Source: Candidatus Pacearchaeota archaeon
GTDB taxonomy: Archaea > Nanobdellota > Nanobdellia > Pacearchaeales > GW2011-AR1
Assembly (NCBI GenBank): GCA_017609795.1
Contig: JAFCDH010000048.1
Span: 1 to 5,559 of the forward strand
DNA length: 5,559 nt
Reading direction: 5' to 3'
Shown here: positions 1-5,446 of the stretch, in pieces
Position numbering within the stretch: position 1 is the first letter of the stretch
Layout of the letters: every line of letters starts with the position of its first letter
The notes under the pieces: generated by a model
What the model saw: only the letters and a program-made list of their open reading frames with translations
Database searches by the model: none
What the model was told of the DNA's origin: nothing
Translations under genes and position numbers: made by a program

Positions 1-2
1 GG

Positions 3-24
3 TATCAGAACTTTAGTTCTGATA
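3..24. repeat. Perfect 9-bp inverted repeat, dif-like or hairpin
   Basis: TATCAGAAC (3-11) and GTTCTGATA (16-24) are exact reverse complements around a 4-base TTTA loop. Read instead as two arms around a 6-bp centre (CTTTAG, 11-16), the arms 1-10 and 17-26 match at 9 of 10 positions. That resembles the layout of a Xer dif site (about 11-bp arms, 6-bp centre), and xerA starts 59 bases downstream. It could equally be the hairpin end of an upstream transcript or an operator. The sequence does not match any dif consensus I can recall, and the left edge of the window cuts the context. Confidence 0.5.
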
Positions 25-51
25 ACGCGCAAAAAAAGCATAAAATAGGAA

Positions 52-62
52 CTTTTATAAAG
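52..62 (+). promoter_or_regulatory. TATA box for the xerA-srp54-bud32 operon
   Basis: CTTTTATAAAG is preceded by purine-rich AATAGGAA, which could serve as a BRE. The box centre lies about 26 bases before the xerA ATG at 83, the usual archaeal distance from TATA box to transcription start. The mRNA would therefore begin at or within a few bases of the start codon, that is, leaderless. No Shine-Dalgarno sequence precedes this ATG, which fits. Confidence 0.6.
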
Positions 63-82
63 CTTTTTTATATTAAAAATAA

Positions 83-886
83 ATGAAAGGCCTACTTCTT
101 AAATTAGAAAAAGAATTAAAACTTAGAAATTTTTCTAAAAAAACAATTAAATCATACATATATTCAATAGAACATTTTCTAAATTTTGCAGAAAAAAGAG
201 GGCTAAATGAAAAAACTGCAAGAGAATATATCCTTAAAGATTTAAAAAAGAAAAACCCATCAACAGTCTCGCATAATCTCAGCACTATAATCTTCTTTTT
301 TCAAAAAATATTAAACCAAAAAATAAATATCCCTCATCCTAAAAGAAACAAAACAATTCCAAAAGTCCTAAATAAAGAAGAAATAAAAAAATTAATAGAA
401 GTAACTAAAAACATAAAACATAAACTTATAATAAAATTACTTTATGGTTGCGGATTCAGGGTATCTGAAATTGTTAATTTAAAAAAATCAGATTTTAATT
501 TTAATGAAAATTTGATTCATATAAAATTAGCTAAAGGAAAAAAAGATAGATTTGTAAAAATTCCTGAAATATTAAAACAAAATCTAATAGATTACTCAAA
601 ATTAAATAATAGTGAAATTTTTTTCAGCTCTGCAAAAGGGGGAAAATTAACAACAAAAACAATCCAAAAAATAATAAAAAACTCATCAAAAAAAGCAAAT
701 ATTAAAAAAAACATTTCCCCTCATACTTTAAGGCACAGTTTTGCAACACATCTGCTTGAATCAGGAGTTGATATCAGAATCATACAAAAATTACTAGGGC
801 ATTCAGATATCAAAACAACCCAAATATATTTAAAAGTGTCAAATCAGTCTATTAAGAATATAAAAACCCCCTTGGATAACTTATAA
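83..886 (+). CDS. xerA: XerA-type tyrosine recombinase/integrase
   Basis: This 267-aa protein is a tyrosine recombinase. The family cuts and rejoins DNA through a covalent 3'-phosphotyrosine intermediate. Residues about 1-85 form the helical SAM-like core-binding domain and about 95-267 the catalytic domain. The full catalytic set is visible: R126 (in GCGFRVSE), a beta-hairpin lysine (AKGKKDR, 151-156), H214 and R217 (HTLRH), H240 (LLGH) and the nucleophile Y249 (QIYLK). The length matches chromosomal archaeal XerA (about 280 aa) and is shorter than most phage integrases. XerA resolves chromosome dimers at dif, and a dif-like repeat lies upstream. The gene heads an operon one base before srp54 and has a TATA box about 26 bases before its ATG. 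No phage or plasmid genes are seen nearby, so a housekeeping role is more likely than a mobile-element role. Confidence 0.93.
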   Translation: MKGLLLKLEKELKLRNFSKKTIKSYIYSIEHFLNFAEKRGLNEKTAREYILKDLKKKNPSTVSHNLSTIIFFFQKILNQKINIPHPKRNKTIPKVLNKEEIKKLIEVTKNIKHKLIIKLLYGCGFRVSEIVNLKKSDFNFNENLIHIKLAKGKKDRFVKIPEILKQNLIDYSKLNNSEIFFSSAKGGKLTTKTIQKIIKNSSKKANIKKNISPHTLRHSFATHLLESGVDIRIIQKLLGHSDIKTTQIYLKVSNQSIKNIKTPLDNL

Positions 887-887
887 A

Positions 888-2264
888 ATGCTATCAAAAT
901 TATCCTCTGTATTAAAAAAATCTTTTGACAAAATAGCAGGAGCTGTATTCTTAGATAAAAAAACAATAGATTTAGTTGTAAAAGATTTACAAAGAGCATT
1001 AATTCAAGCAGATGTTAATGTTCATTTAGTTAAAGAACTAGGAGATAAAATAAAAAAACAAGCTCAAAATGAAAAAATTAAAAGTATTGAAAAAAAAGAG
1101 CACTTAACCAAACTTCTTCATGATGAGATTTTGGCTCTTTTAGGAAAAGAAAAAAAAGAATTTGAAATAAAAAAAAGCAAGCAAGTAAAAATAATGCTTA
1201 TTGGATTATATGGAGCAGGAAAAACAACAACAACAGCTAAACTTGCATCTTATTATGCAAAAAGAGGATTTAAAACTGCAATGTTAGGACTTGATGTTCA
1301 TCGTCCAGCTGCTTCAGACCAATTAAAACAATTAGGTAAAAAAACTAAAATTCAAACTTTTATAAATAAAGATGAAAAAAAGGCCTTAAACATTTACAAA
1401 AAATATGAAGAACAATTAAAAGAATTTGATCTTGTTATCATTGACACTGCAGGAAGACATGATTTAGATAAGGATTTAACAAAAGAAATAAAATCCTTAA
1501 CTAAAGAAATAAAACCAGACCATAAACTTCTTGTAATTCAAGCAGACATTGGGCAAGTAGCAAAAAAGCAAGCACAAGAATTTCAAAAAGTAGCAGATAT
1601 TAATGGAGTTATAATTACAAGAATGGATTCTACTGCAAAGGCAGGAGGAGCCTTAACAGCTTGCAATGAAACAAATGCACCTGTATTTTTTATTGGAACA
1701 GGTGAAAAAATGAATGAATTTGAGACATTTAATCCTAAATCATTTATTTCAAGAATGTTAGGATTAGGAGACTTAGAAGGACTTTTAGAAAAAGTTGAAT
1801 CTGCAGTTGATGAAAAATCTCAGAAAAAATTAAAAAAGAAACTTGAAAAAGGAGAATTTACTTTGCGTGATCTTCAAGAACAATTAAAATCAATAAAAAG
1901 CATGGGTTCTTTATCAAAAATAGCTGAAATGATTCCTGGATTAGGAAAAGCAAAAATACCTGAAAATCTTCTTGGAACTCAAGAAGATAAAATAAGAAAA
2001 TGGCAACATGCAATAAATAGTATGACAGAAGAAGAGATTAATAATCCAGAAGTAATTGAAAAACAAACATCAAGACTTAATAGAATTGCAAAAGGATCAG
2101 GAACAACAACCACAGACATTCGTCAACTCCTTAAACAATACAAACTTCTTAAAGAAATGACTCAAGGAGCAGGAGATCTTTCAAATATTGACCCAACCCA
2201 AGGATTAAACCAAAAACAAATGATGAAACTTGCAAGAAAGTTTGGAAAAAAGATGAGGGTGTGA
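888..2264 (+). CDS. srp54: Signal recognition particle GTPase SRP54
   Basis: SRP54 is the GTPase of the signal recognition particle. It binds signal sequences emerging from the ribosome and 7S RNA, then docks with the FtsY receptor at the membrane. At 458 aa it has normal archaeal length. The N domain (about 1-95) carries ALIQADVNV. The G domain (about 96-295) has the P-loop GLYGAGKT (106-113), DVHRPAA (136-142), DTAGR (186-190) and TRMD (244-247). The methionine-bearing M domain (about 300-458) includes the RNA-binding signature RIAKGSGTT (399-407). The P-loop second box is usually GLQGSGKT, the next motif DTYRPAA and the G4 motif TKxD; the changes here are conservative. The ATG lies one base after the xerA stop and has no clear ribosome binding site, so translational coupling is likely. 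Confidence 0.98.
   Translation: MLSKLSSVLKKSFDKIAGAVFLDKKTIDLVVKDLQRALIQADVNVHLVKELGDKIKKQAQNEKIKSIEKKEHLTKLLHDEILALLGKEKKEFEIKKSKQVKIMLIGLYGAGKTTTTAKLASYYAKRGFKTAMLGLDVHRPAASDQLKQLGKKTKIQTFINKDEKKALNIYKKYEEQLKEFDLVIIDTAGRHDLDKDLTKEIKSLTKEIKPDHKLLVIQADIGQVAKKQAQEFQKVADINGVIITRMDSTAKAGGALTACNETNAPVFFIGTGEKMNEFETFNPKSFISRMLGLGDLEGLLEKVESAVDEKSQKKLKKKLEKGEFTLRDLQEQLKSIKSMGSLSKIAEMIPGLGKAKIPENLLGTQEDKIRKWQHAINSMTEEEINNPEVIEKQTSRLNRIAKGSGTTTTDIRQLLKQYKLLKEMTQGAGDLSNIDPTQGLNQKQMMKLARKFGKKMRV
2255..2261 (+). promoter_or_regulatory. Shine-Dalgarno-like site for bud32
   Basis: GAGGGTG lies inside the last codons of srp54, with its GAGG core 7 bases before the bud32 ATG at 2266. It is the clearest ribosome binding site in the window. 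It supports ATG 2266 as the start of an internal operon gene, in contrast with the promoter-proximal genes, which look leaderless. Confidence 0.55.
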
Positions 2265-2265
2265 A

Positions 2266-2970
2266 ATGAAATCCCAAATAATCCAACAAGGAGCAGAAGC
2301 AATAATTTACAAAGTAAATAATAAGATAGTAAAAAATCGTACTAAAAAATCATATCGCATTCCAGAATTAGACAAAAAAATAAGAAAATCTAGAACAAAA
2401 TCAGAAGCTAAAATAATTGAAAAACTTAAAAAAATAATCAATGTTCCAAAATTAATTATTACAGATTTAGTTAATCATAATATCCATATGCAATATATTC
2501 AAGGACAAAAACTTTCAGAACATTTAGAAAAGCTTAACTGGAAAGAAATATCAAAACAAATAGGAGAAATTCTTACAAAACTACATAATCAAGAAATAAT
2601 TCATGGAGATTTGACAACTTCAAACATGATTTATGTTGAAAATAATAACTCCAATAATATTAACTCTCAAATATCTCAAGCTACCCATAACAAAGCTAAA
2701 AAAAGTTTAAACATTATTAATGATAATATAAAATCAAATAATTCTAAACTATTTTTAATCGATTTTGGCCTAGGTTTTCACTCAAAAAAAATAGAAGATA
2801 AAGCAGTTGATCTTCATTTATTAAAACAAGCATTAAATGCAAAACATTACAAAATTGCAGATAAATGTTTTAAAATTATAATCAAAAACTACAAACCAAA
2901 TCAGTATAAACTAATAATTGAAAGAATCCCTATTATTGAGTCTAGAGGAAGATATAAGAAGAAACACTAA
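2266..2970 (+). CDS. bud32: KEOPS complex kinase/ATPase Bud32
   Basis: Bud32 (PRPK family) is the small atypical kinase/ATPase of KEOPS, which with Kae1, Cgi121 and Pcc1 makes the t6A37 modification of ANN-decoding tRNAs. Visible motifs are the nucleotide-binding QGAEA near residue 8, the family segment KSYRIPELD with SRTKSEA, the catalytic loop HGDLTTSN (113-120, catalytic D115), DFG (166-168) and the short basic tail with RGRY that ends Bud32 proteins. It is stand-alone, not fused to Kae1 as in some euryarchaea. About 36 Asn/Ser-rich residues (about 125-160) are inserted between the catalytic loop and DFG, where relatives have only a short turn. The gene starts one base after the srp54 stop, behind a GAGG ribosome binding site. 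No other KEOPS gene is in the window. Confidence 0.95.
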   Translation: MKSQIIQQGAEAIIYKVNNKIVKNRTKKSYRIPELDKKIRKSRTKSEAKIIEKLKKIINVPKLIITDLVNHNIHMQYIQGQKLSEHLEKLNWKEISKQIGEILTKLHNQEIIHGDLTTSNMIYVENNNSNNINSQISQATHNKAKKSLNIINDNIKSNNSKLFLIDFGLGFHSKKIEDKAVDLHLLKQALNAKHYKIADKCFKIIIKNYKPNQYKLIIERIPIIESRGRYKKKH

Positions 2971-2971
2971 A

Positions 2972-2980
2972 CTTATAAAC
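2972..2980 (+). promoter_or_regulatory. TATA box for tRNA-Gln
   Basis: CTTATAAAC starts two bases after the bud32 stop codon and is centred about 29 bases before the mature 5' end of the tRNA at 3005. Transcription would start within a few bases of the mature end. The same 9-mer recurs at 3498-3506. Confidence 0.5.
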
Positions 2981-3004
2981 CAAAAATATTTCTATTTTCC
3001 ATAG

Positions 3005-3077
3005 AGCCCCTTAGTGCAGTGGTCAAGCATCTAGCGCTTTGGACGCTAGGACCCAGGTTCGAATCCTGGAGGGGCTA
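3005..3077 (+). tRNA. tRNA-Gln (anticodon UUG)
   Basis: A full cloverleaf folds from 73 bases. The acceptor stem AGCCCCT/AGGGGCT (3005-3011, 3070-3076) is followed by discriminator A3077. The D stem is GTGC/GCAT with GG at 3021-3022. The anticodon stem TAGCG/CGCTA encloses loop CTTTGGA with anticodon TTG at 3039-3041. The variable loop has 4 bases, and the T stem CCAGG/CCTGG encloses TTCGAAT. The A1-U72 pair and CTTTGGA loop are typical of archaeal tRNA-Gln, which archaea normally charge through Glu-tRNA(Gln) and the amidotransferase GatDE. There is no intron, and CCA is not encoded, so it must be added by CCA transferase. Acceptor, anticodon and T stems pair perfectly; the D stem has one G-T pair. 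Confidence 0.97.
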
Positions 3078-3093
3078 TTCTATCAATAATAAC

Positions 3094-3102
3094 CTTTAAA
3101 AA
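3094..3102 (+). promoter_or_regulatory. TATA-like box for the S15 gene
   Basis: CTTTAAAAA is centred about 26 bases before the S15 ATG at 3124, the spacing expected for a leaderless transcript. No Shine-Dalgarno sequence lies before the ATG (ACAAATAAAC). Read-through from the tRNA promoter is also possible. Confidence 0.45.
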
Positions 3103-3123
3103 CCATTCCCTCCACAAATAAAC

Positions 3124-3489
3124 ATGCCAAAACAAAAAAAACAAATAAAAATAGAAAAACCAGTTTGGTTAAAATATACTAAAGAGGAAGTTGAAGCAAT
3201 AATTTTAAAATTAGTTGAAAAAGGATTAACAGCTGAAAAAATTGGTTTAGTTCTTAGAGACCAATATGGAATTCCAAAAGCAAAAATATATAATATAAAA
3301 ATAGGCAAAATCCTTAAACAAAAAAATAAATATCAAGAACCAACAAACATCAATCTTAAAACAAAACTGCAAAAAGTAATCGACCATTACAAAAAAAACA
3401 AACAAGACAAAACAGCTGAGCGTTCTTTAATAATAACAAAAGCAAAACTAAAAAAAAGAGAAGACTATCAAAAAAAGAAGAAAAAATAA
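3124..3489 (+). CDS. rps15: 30S ribosomal protein S15 (archaeal type)
   Basis: S15 is a primary 16S rRNA-binding protein of the small subunit platform. This 121-aa form has the archaeal/eukaryotic N-terminal extension with PVWLKYTKEEVEAI (13-26) and the signature IGLVLRDQYGIP (40-51). The S15 core helices follow from about residue 78 (NLKTKLQKVIDHY), with RSLIITKAKLKKREDY near the end. Archaeal S15 is usually about 150 aa; this one has a short N-terminus and stops in a lysine run where relatives continue with a YYKRxGKLPxxW-like end. The ATG has a TATA-like box 26 bases upstream and no ribosome binding site. The next gene is a RecJ-like phosphoesterase, an adjacency common in archaea. Confidence 0.93.
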   Translation: MPKQKKQIKIEKPVWLKYTKEEVEAIILKLVEKGLTAEKIGLVLRDQYGIPKAKIYNIKIGKILKQKNKYQEPTNINLKTKLQKVIDHYKKNKQDKTAERSLIITKAKLKKREDYQKKKKK

Positions 3490-3497
3490 ACCTATAT

Positions 3498-3506
3498 CTT
3501 ATAAAC
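3498..3506 (+). promoter_or_regulatory. Second copy of the CTTATAAAC TATA-like box
   Basis: This 9-mer is identical to the TATA box of the tRNA gene and lies 9 bases after the S15 stop. A transcript from it would start near 3528-3532 and run through the palindromes into the DHH gene, giving a leader of about 85-90 bases or a separate small RNA. This rests on sequence resemblance only. Confidence 0.3.
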
Positions 3507-3513
3507 ACAGAAA

Positions 3514-3593
3514 GATATGCATATCACAAGCTTGAGTTACTCAATTAGATTTCAAGTTACTCATAATAAAACTTAAAGTTTTATAAAGATATC
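3514..3593. repeat. Cluster of short palindromes and a direct repeat
   Basis: Within 80 bases lie GATATGCATATC (3514-3525), CAAGCTTG (3527-3534), TTGAGT-T-ACTCAA (3532-3544), a direct repeat of AGTTACTCA (3535-3543 and 3555-3563, 20 bases apart), a 19-base palindrome centred on A3575 (3566-3584) and GATATC (3588-3593). The arms are exact. AT-rich DNA makes short palindromes common, but the 19-base one and the 20-base repeat period are less easily explained. This may be an operator region for the DHH gene or part of a leader RNA. The rest of the gap 3490-3616 holds the two TATA-like boxes and no convincing gene. Confidence 0.6.
3579..3587 (+). promoter_or_regulatory. TATA box for the DHH phosphoesterase gene
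   Basis: TTTTATAAA, in the context AGTTTTATAAAGA, closely matches the xerA box. It is centred about 34 bases before the ATG at 3617, so the leader would be about 8 bases. The box overlaps the right arm of the 19-base palindrome (3566-3584), so a protein bound there would probably block TBP. Confidence 0.5.
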
Positions 3594-3616
3594 AGTTAAA
3601 TCAAAAGAGATAAAAA

Positions 3617-4951
3617 ATGATTCAAAAAGAAATTGAAAACTTTACTAAAAAATTCTTACAAAAAATCAAAAATAAAAAAATTCATTTAGTTAGTCATTTT
3701 GATACAGATGGGGTTACATCTGTAGCAATTTTATCAAAAACATTAAGCAGACTATCAAAACAATTTTCAATTAAAATTATTAAACAATTAAGCGAGAAAG
3801 AAATAAATTCTCTTCCAAAAGACAAAGTTCTTATTTTAACAGATTTAGGCTCAGGAAGTTTAGAATCCTTATCAAAATTAAAAAATGAAATCCTTATAAT
3901 AGATCATCATGAATTAACAATTAAAAAATCATTAAAAAATATTCAAATATTAAATCCTCACCTTTTAGAAGACTATGAAAACTTATGCAGTGCAGAACTT
4001 ACATATCTAATTTCAAAACAAATCTCAAATGAAAATAGAGATTTATCTTATTTAGCAATAATTGGGATGGTAGGAGATACTATGGAAAGAGAAATAAATA
4101 AAACTAGAAATAATATTATAAAACAAGCAAATGTTAAAGTTAAAAGAGGACTTTTGATTTATCCTTCAACAAGGCCTTTAAACAAAATCTTAGAATATAG
4201 TTCTAGACCTTTTATACCAGGAGTTACAGGAAATTCTGAAGGAACTTATGAATTATTAAAAGAAGCAGGTATTGAAAAGATTGGAAAAACCTTTAAATCA
4301 CTTATTGATTTAAACAAAGAGGAAATGAAAAGATTAGTAACTGCAGTTATGTTAAGACTCTCTTCTGAAGAAAAAGCTTCAGAATATATAGGAAATCTTT
4401 ACCTTATAAAATTCTTTAATAAAATTGAAGATGCAAGAGAATTGTCTGCAATAATTAATGCTTGCAGTAGAATGAATCATCCAGAAATAGCTTTTATGAT
4501 GTGTATAGGAAACTTTAATGCAAGAAAAAAAGCAGAGAGAATATATTTCAAATATCGCCAACATATTATTTCTGGATTAAAATATATTGACCAAAATCAT
4601 AAAATTGAAGGAAGAGAATATGTAATCATTAATGCAAAAGATAAAATTAAAGACACTTTAATAGGAACAATGGCAAGCATTCTTTCTTTCTCCTCAGTTT
4701 ACAAAGAAGGAACAATAATTATTACAATGGCATATAATGAAAATAAAATTAAAATTTCTACAAGAATGGCTGGAAGAAAATCAAAATCAAACAGAAATTT
4801 AAAAAATCTTTTAGATTCTATAATTCACATTATAGGGGGAATATCTGGAGGACATCAAAATGCAGCAGGATGCACAATTGATAAAACTCAAGAAGAAGAA
4901 TTTATTGATTTAATCAAAAAAAAATTAGATGTTGAGATAGTTAAGGTTTAA
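3617..4951 (+). CDS. DHH/DHHA1 phosphoesterase, RecJ-like
   Basis: This 444-aa protein is of the DHH superfamily of Mn/Mg-dependent phosphoesterases, closest in layout to archaeal RecJ-like nucleases. The metal-binding motifs are in order: HFDTDG (27-32), TDLGSG (75-80, D76), DHH (96-98) and GMVGDT (D154). The C-terminal DHHA1 domain has the substrate-binding GGISGGHQNAAG (407-418). All metal ligands are present, so it should be active. Archaeal members include GAN, a ssDNA exonuclease bound to the replicative GINS/Cdc45-like machinery, and relatives acting on RNA; sequence alone does not say which role applies. It follows S15, as in other archaea. Its start is ATG 3617, with a TATA box about 34 bases upstream and only a weak GAG as ribosome binding site. 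Its 3' end overlaps the opposite-strand gene by 4 bases. Confidence 0.92.
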   Translation: MIQKEIENFTKKFLQKIKNKKIHLVSHFDTDGVTSVAILSKTLSRLSKQFSIKIIKQLSEKEINSLPKDKVLILTDLGSGSLESLSKLKNEILIIDHHELTIKKSLKNIQILNPHLLEDYENLCSAELTYLISKQISNENRDLSYLAIIGMVGDTMEREINKTRNNIIKQANVKVKRGLLIYPSTRPLNKILEYSSRPFIPGVTGNSEGTYELLKEAGIEKIGKTFKSLIDLNKEEMKRLVTAVMLRLSSEEKASEYIGNLYLIKFFNKIEDARELSAIINACSRMNHPEIAFMMCIGNFNARKKAERIYFKYRQHIISGLKYIDQNHKIEGREYVIINAKDKIKDTLIGTMASILSFSSVYKEGTIIITMAYNENKIKISTRMAGRKSKSNRNLKNLLDSIIHIIGGISGGHQNAAGCTIDKTQEEEFIDLIKKKLDVEIVKV

Positions 4952-5163
4952 ATTTCCCTTAATTTAATTTTAACAATATCAGATAATCTAAAAGAATTAT
5001 CAAATGCTCTAAGAACATTCAAAGCAATTTCTTTTTTAGAAACCATTTGTTCTCTTTCAAGATATTTATCACACTTAGAACAATAAAAAATTAAATCTGA
5101 AAAAAAGTTCTTAGAAGTATCAATACAAATTGCTCTACGTTCTAAATAAGTTCTATGATTCAA
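4948..5163 (-). CDS. Unrecognised small CxxC protein, start uncertain
   Basis: I do not recognise this family. The open frame gives 71 aa if it begins at TTG (5161-5163), with FYCSKC (CxxC at residues 28 and 31) and a lysine/arginine-rich end. No ATG lies in this frame between the S27e stop and that TTG, and no ribosome binding site precedes it. An ATG at 5187-5189, one base after the S27e stop (the same spacing as other gene pairs here), opens a frame that ends after 9 codons. Adding one A to the A6 run at 5180-5185 joins that ATG to the long frame, giving 80 aa with CLNH (C9, H12) ahead of CSKC (C37, C40), a plausible CxxH...CxxC zinc site. The true gene may therefore be 4948-5189 with a frameshift, real or from sequencing. 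It is downstream of S27e and converges on the DHH gene. Confidence 0.6.
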   Translation of the reverse strand: MNHRTYLERRAICIDTSKNFFSDLIFYCSKCDKYLEREQMVSKKEIALNVLRAFDNSFRLSDIVKIKLREI

Positions 5164-5190
5164 ACATTTAGGAGTTCGGAAAAAACCATA

Positions 5191-5364
5191 TTAATTCAAA
5201 ACCTCAACAACCCTTGCTTTAATATTTGCTTTACCCCCTTTAGGCTCTGCCAAAATAGCATCGCAAATCAAACATTTAACCTTTGTTTTTGCCCCTTCAA
5301 ATATGATTTGCTCGTTTTTACAACTCTGACATCTTACTCTAATAAACCTATTTTTGCTTTTCAT
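5191..5364 (-). CDS. rps27e: 30S ribosomal protein S27e
   Basis: This 57-aa small zinc ribbon protein is found in archaeal and eukaryotic small subunits and absent from bacteria. It has FIRVRCQSCKNEQIIF with C12 and C15, VKCLICDAILAEP with C31 and C34, and ends GGKANIKARVVEVLN. The C-x2-C-x15-C-x2-C spacing and the AEPxGGKA motif are those of S27e, and the length is normal for archaea (about 60 aa). ATG at 5362-5364 is the first start that gives the family N-terminus. An AGGAG at 5384-5388 is 19 bases upstream, too far to be a normal ribosome binding site. It reads away from the S1-domain gene and toward the small CxxC gene, with which it probably forms an operon. Confidence 0.93.
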   Translation of the reverse strand: MKSKNRFIRVRCQSCKNEQIIFEGAKTKVKCLICDAILAEPKGGKANIKARVVEVLN

Positions 5365-5399
5365 TTTAAATTTTATTTAAACTCTCCTATTCGATTAGG

Positions 5400-5408
5400 A
5401 TTATACAT
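5400..5408 (-). promoter_or_regulatory. Candidate TATA box for S27e (minus strand)
   Basis: Read on the minus strand this is ATGTATAAT, centred about 40 bases before the S27e ATG, implying a leader of about 13 bases. It lies back to back with the plus-strand box of the S1-domain gene. It is the best candidate in the gap but only a moderate match. Confidence 0.35.
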
Positions 5409-5416
5409 ATGAGAAG

Positions 5417-5426
5417 GTTTTTAAAC
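5417..5426 (+). promoter_or_regulatory. TATA box for the S1-domain gene
   Basis: GTTTTTAAAC, after purine-rich GAGAAG, is centred about 25 bases before the ATG at 5447. This again is the spacing for a leaderless transcript, and no ribosome binding site is present before the ATG. Confidence 0.5.
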
Positions 5427-5446
5427 ATTACTAATTAAGAAATTTT

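Noticed and set aside
73..285. Minus-strand open frame over the start of xerA
   Set aside because: It lies opposite a clear recombinase gene, is phenylalanine-rich as expected from A-rich coding DNA read backwards, and has no family resemblance.
83..886. Recombinase as a sign of an integrated element with tRNA attachment site
   Set aside because: The tRNA-Gln is about 2.1 kb away on the far side of srp54 and bud32, no repeat of its 3' end was seen near xerA, and no phage or plasmid genes are present.
3096..3308. Minus-strand open frame over S15
   Set aside because: It is antisense to a recognisable ribosomal protein gene, and its composition is the complement of lysine-rich coding sequence.
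3517..3576. 19-codon ATG frame in the S15-DHH gap
   Set aside because: It could be leaderless from TATAT at 3493-3497, but it is very short, has no ribosome binding site and overlaps the palindromes; nothing supports translation.
3490..3616. C/D box guide RNA in the gap
   Set aside because: No RTGATGA C box with a matching CTGA D box is present. The TGATGA strings seen in the window are inside srp54.
4379..4564. Minus-strand open frame inside the DHH gene
   Set aside because: It is wholly within a gene with all family motifs and shows no independent coding signal.
5155..5412. Plus-strand 85-aa open frame
   Set aside because: It is the antisense shadow of S27e (5191-5364), whose four zinc cysteines and family motifs are unmistakable.
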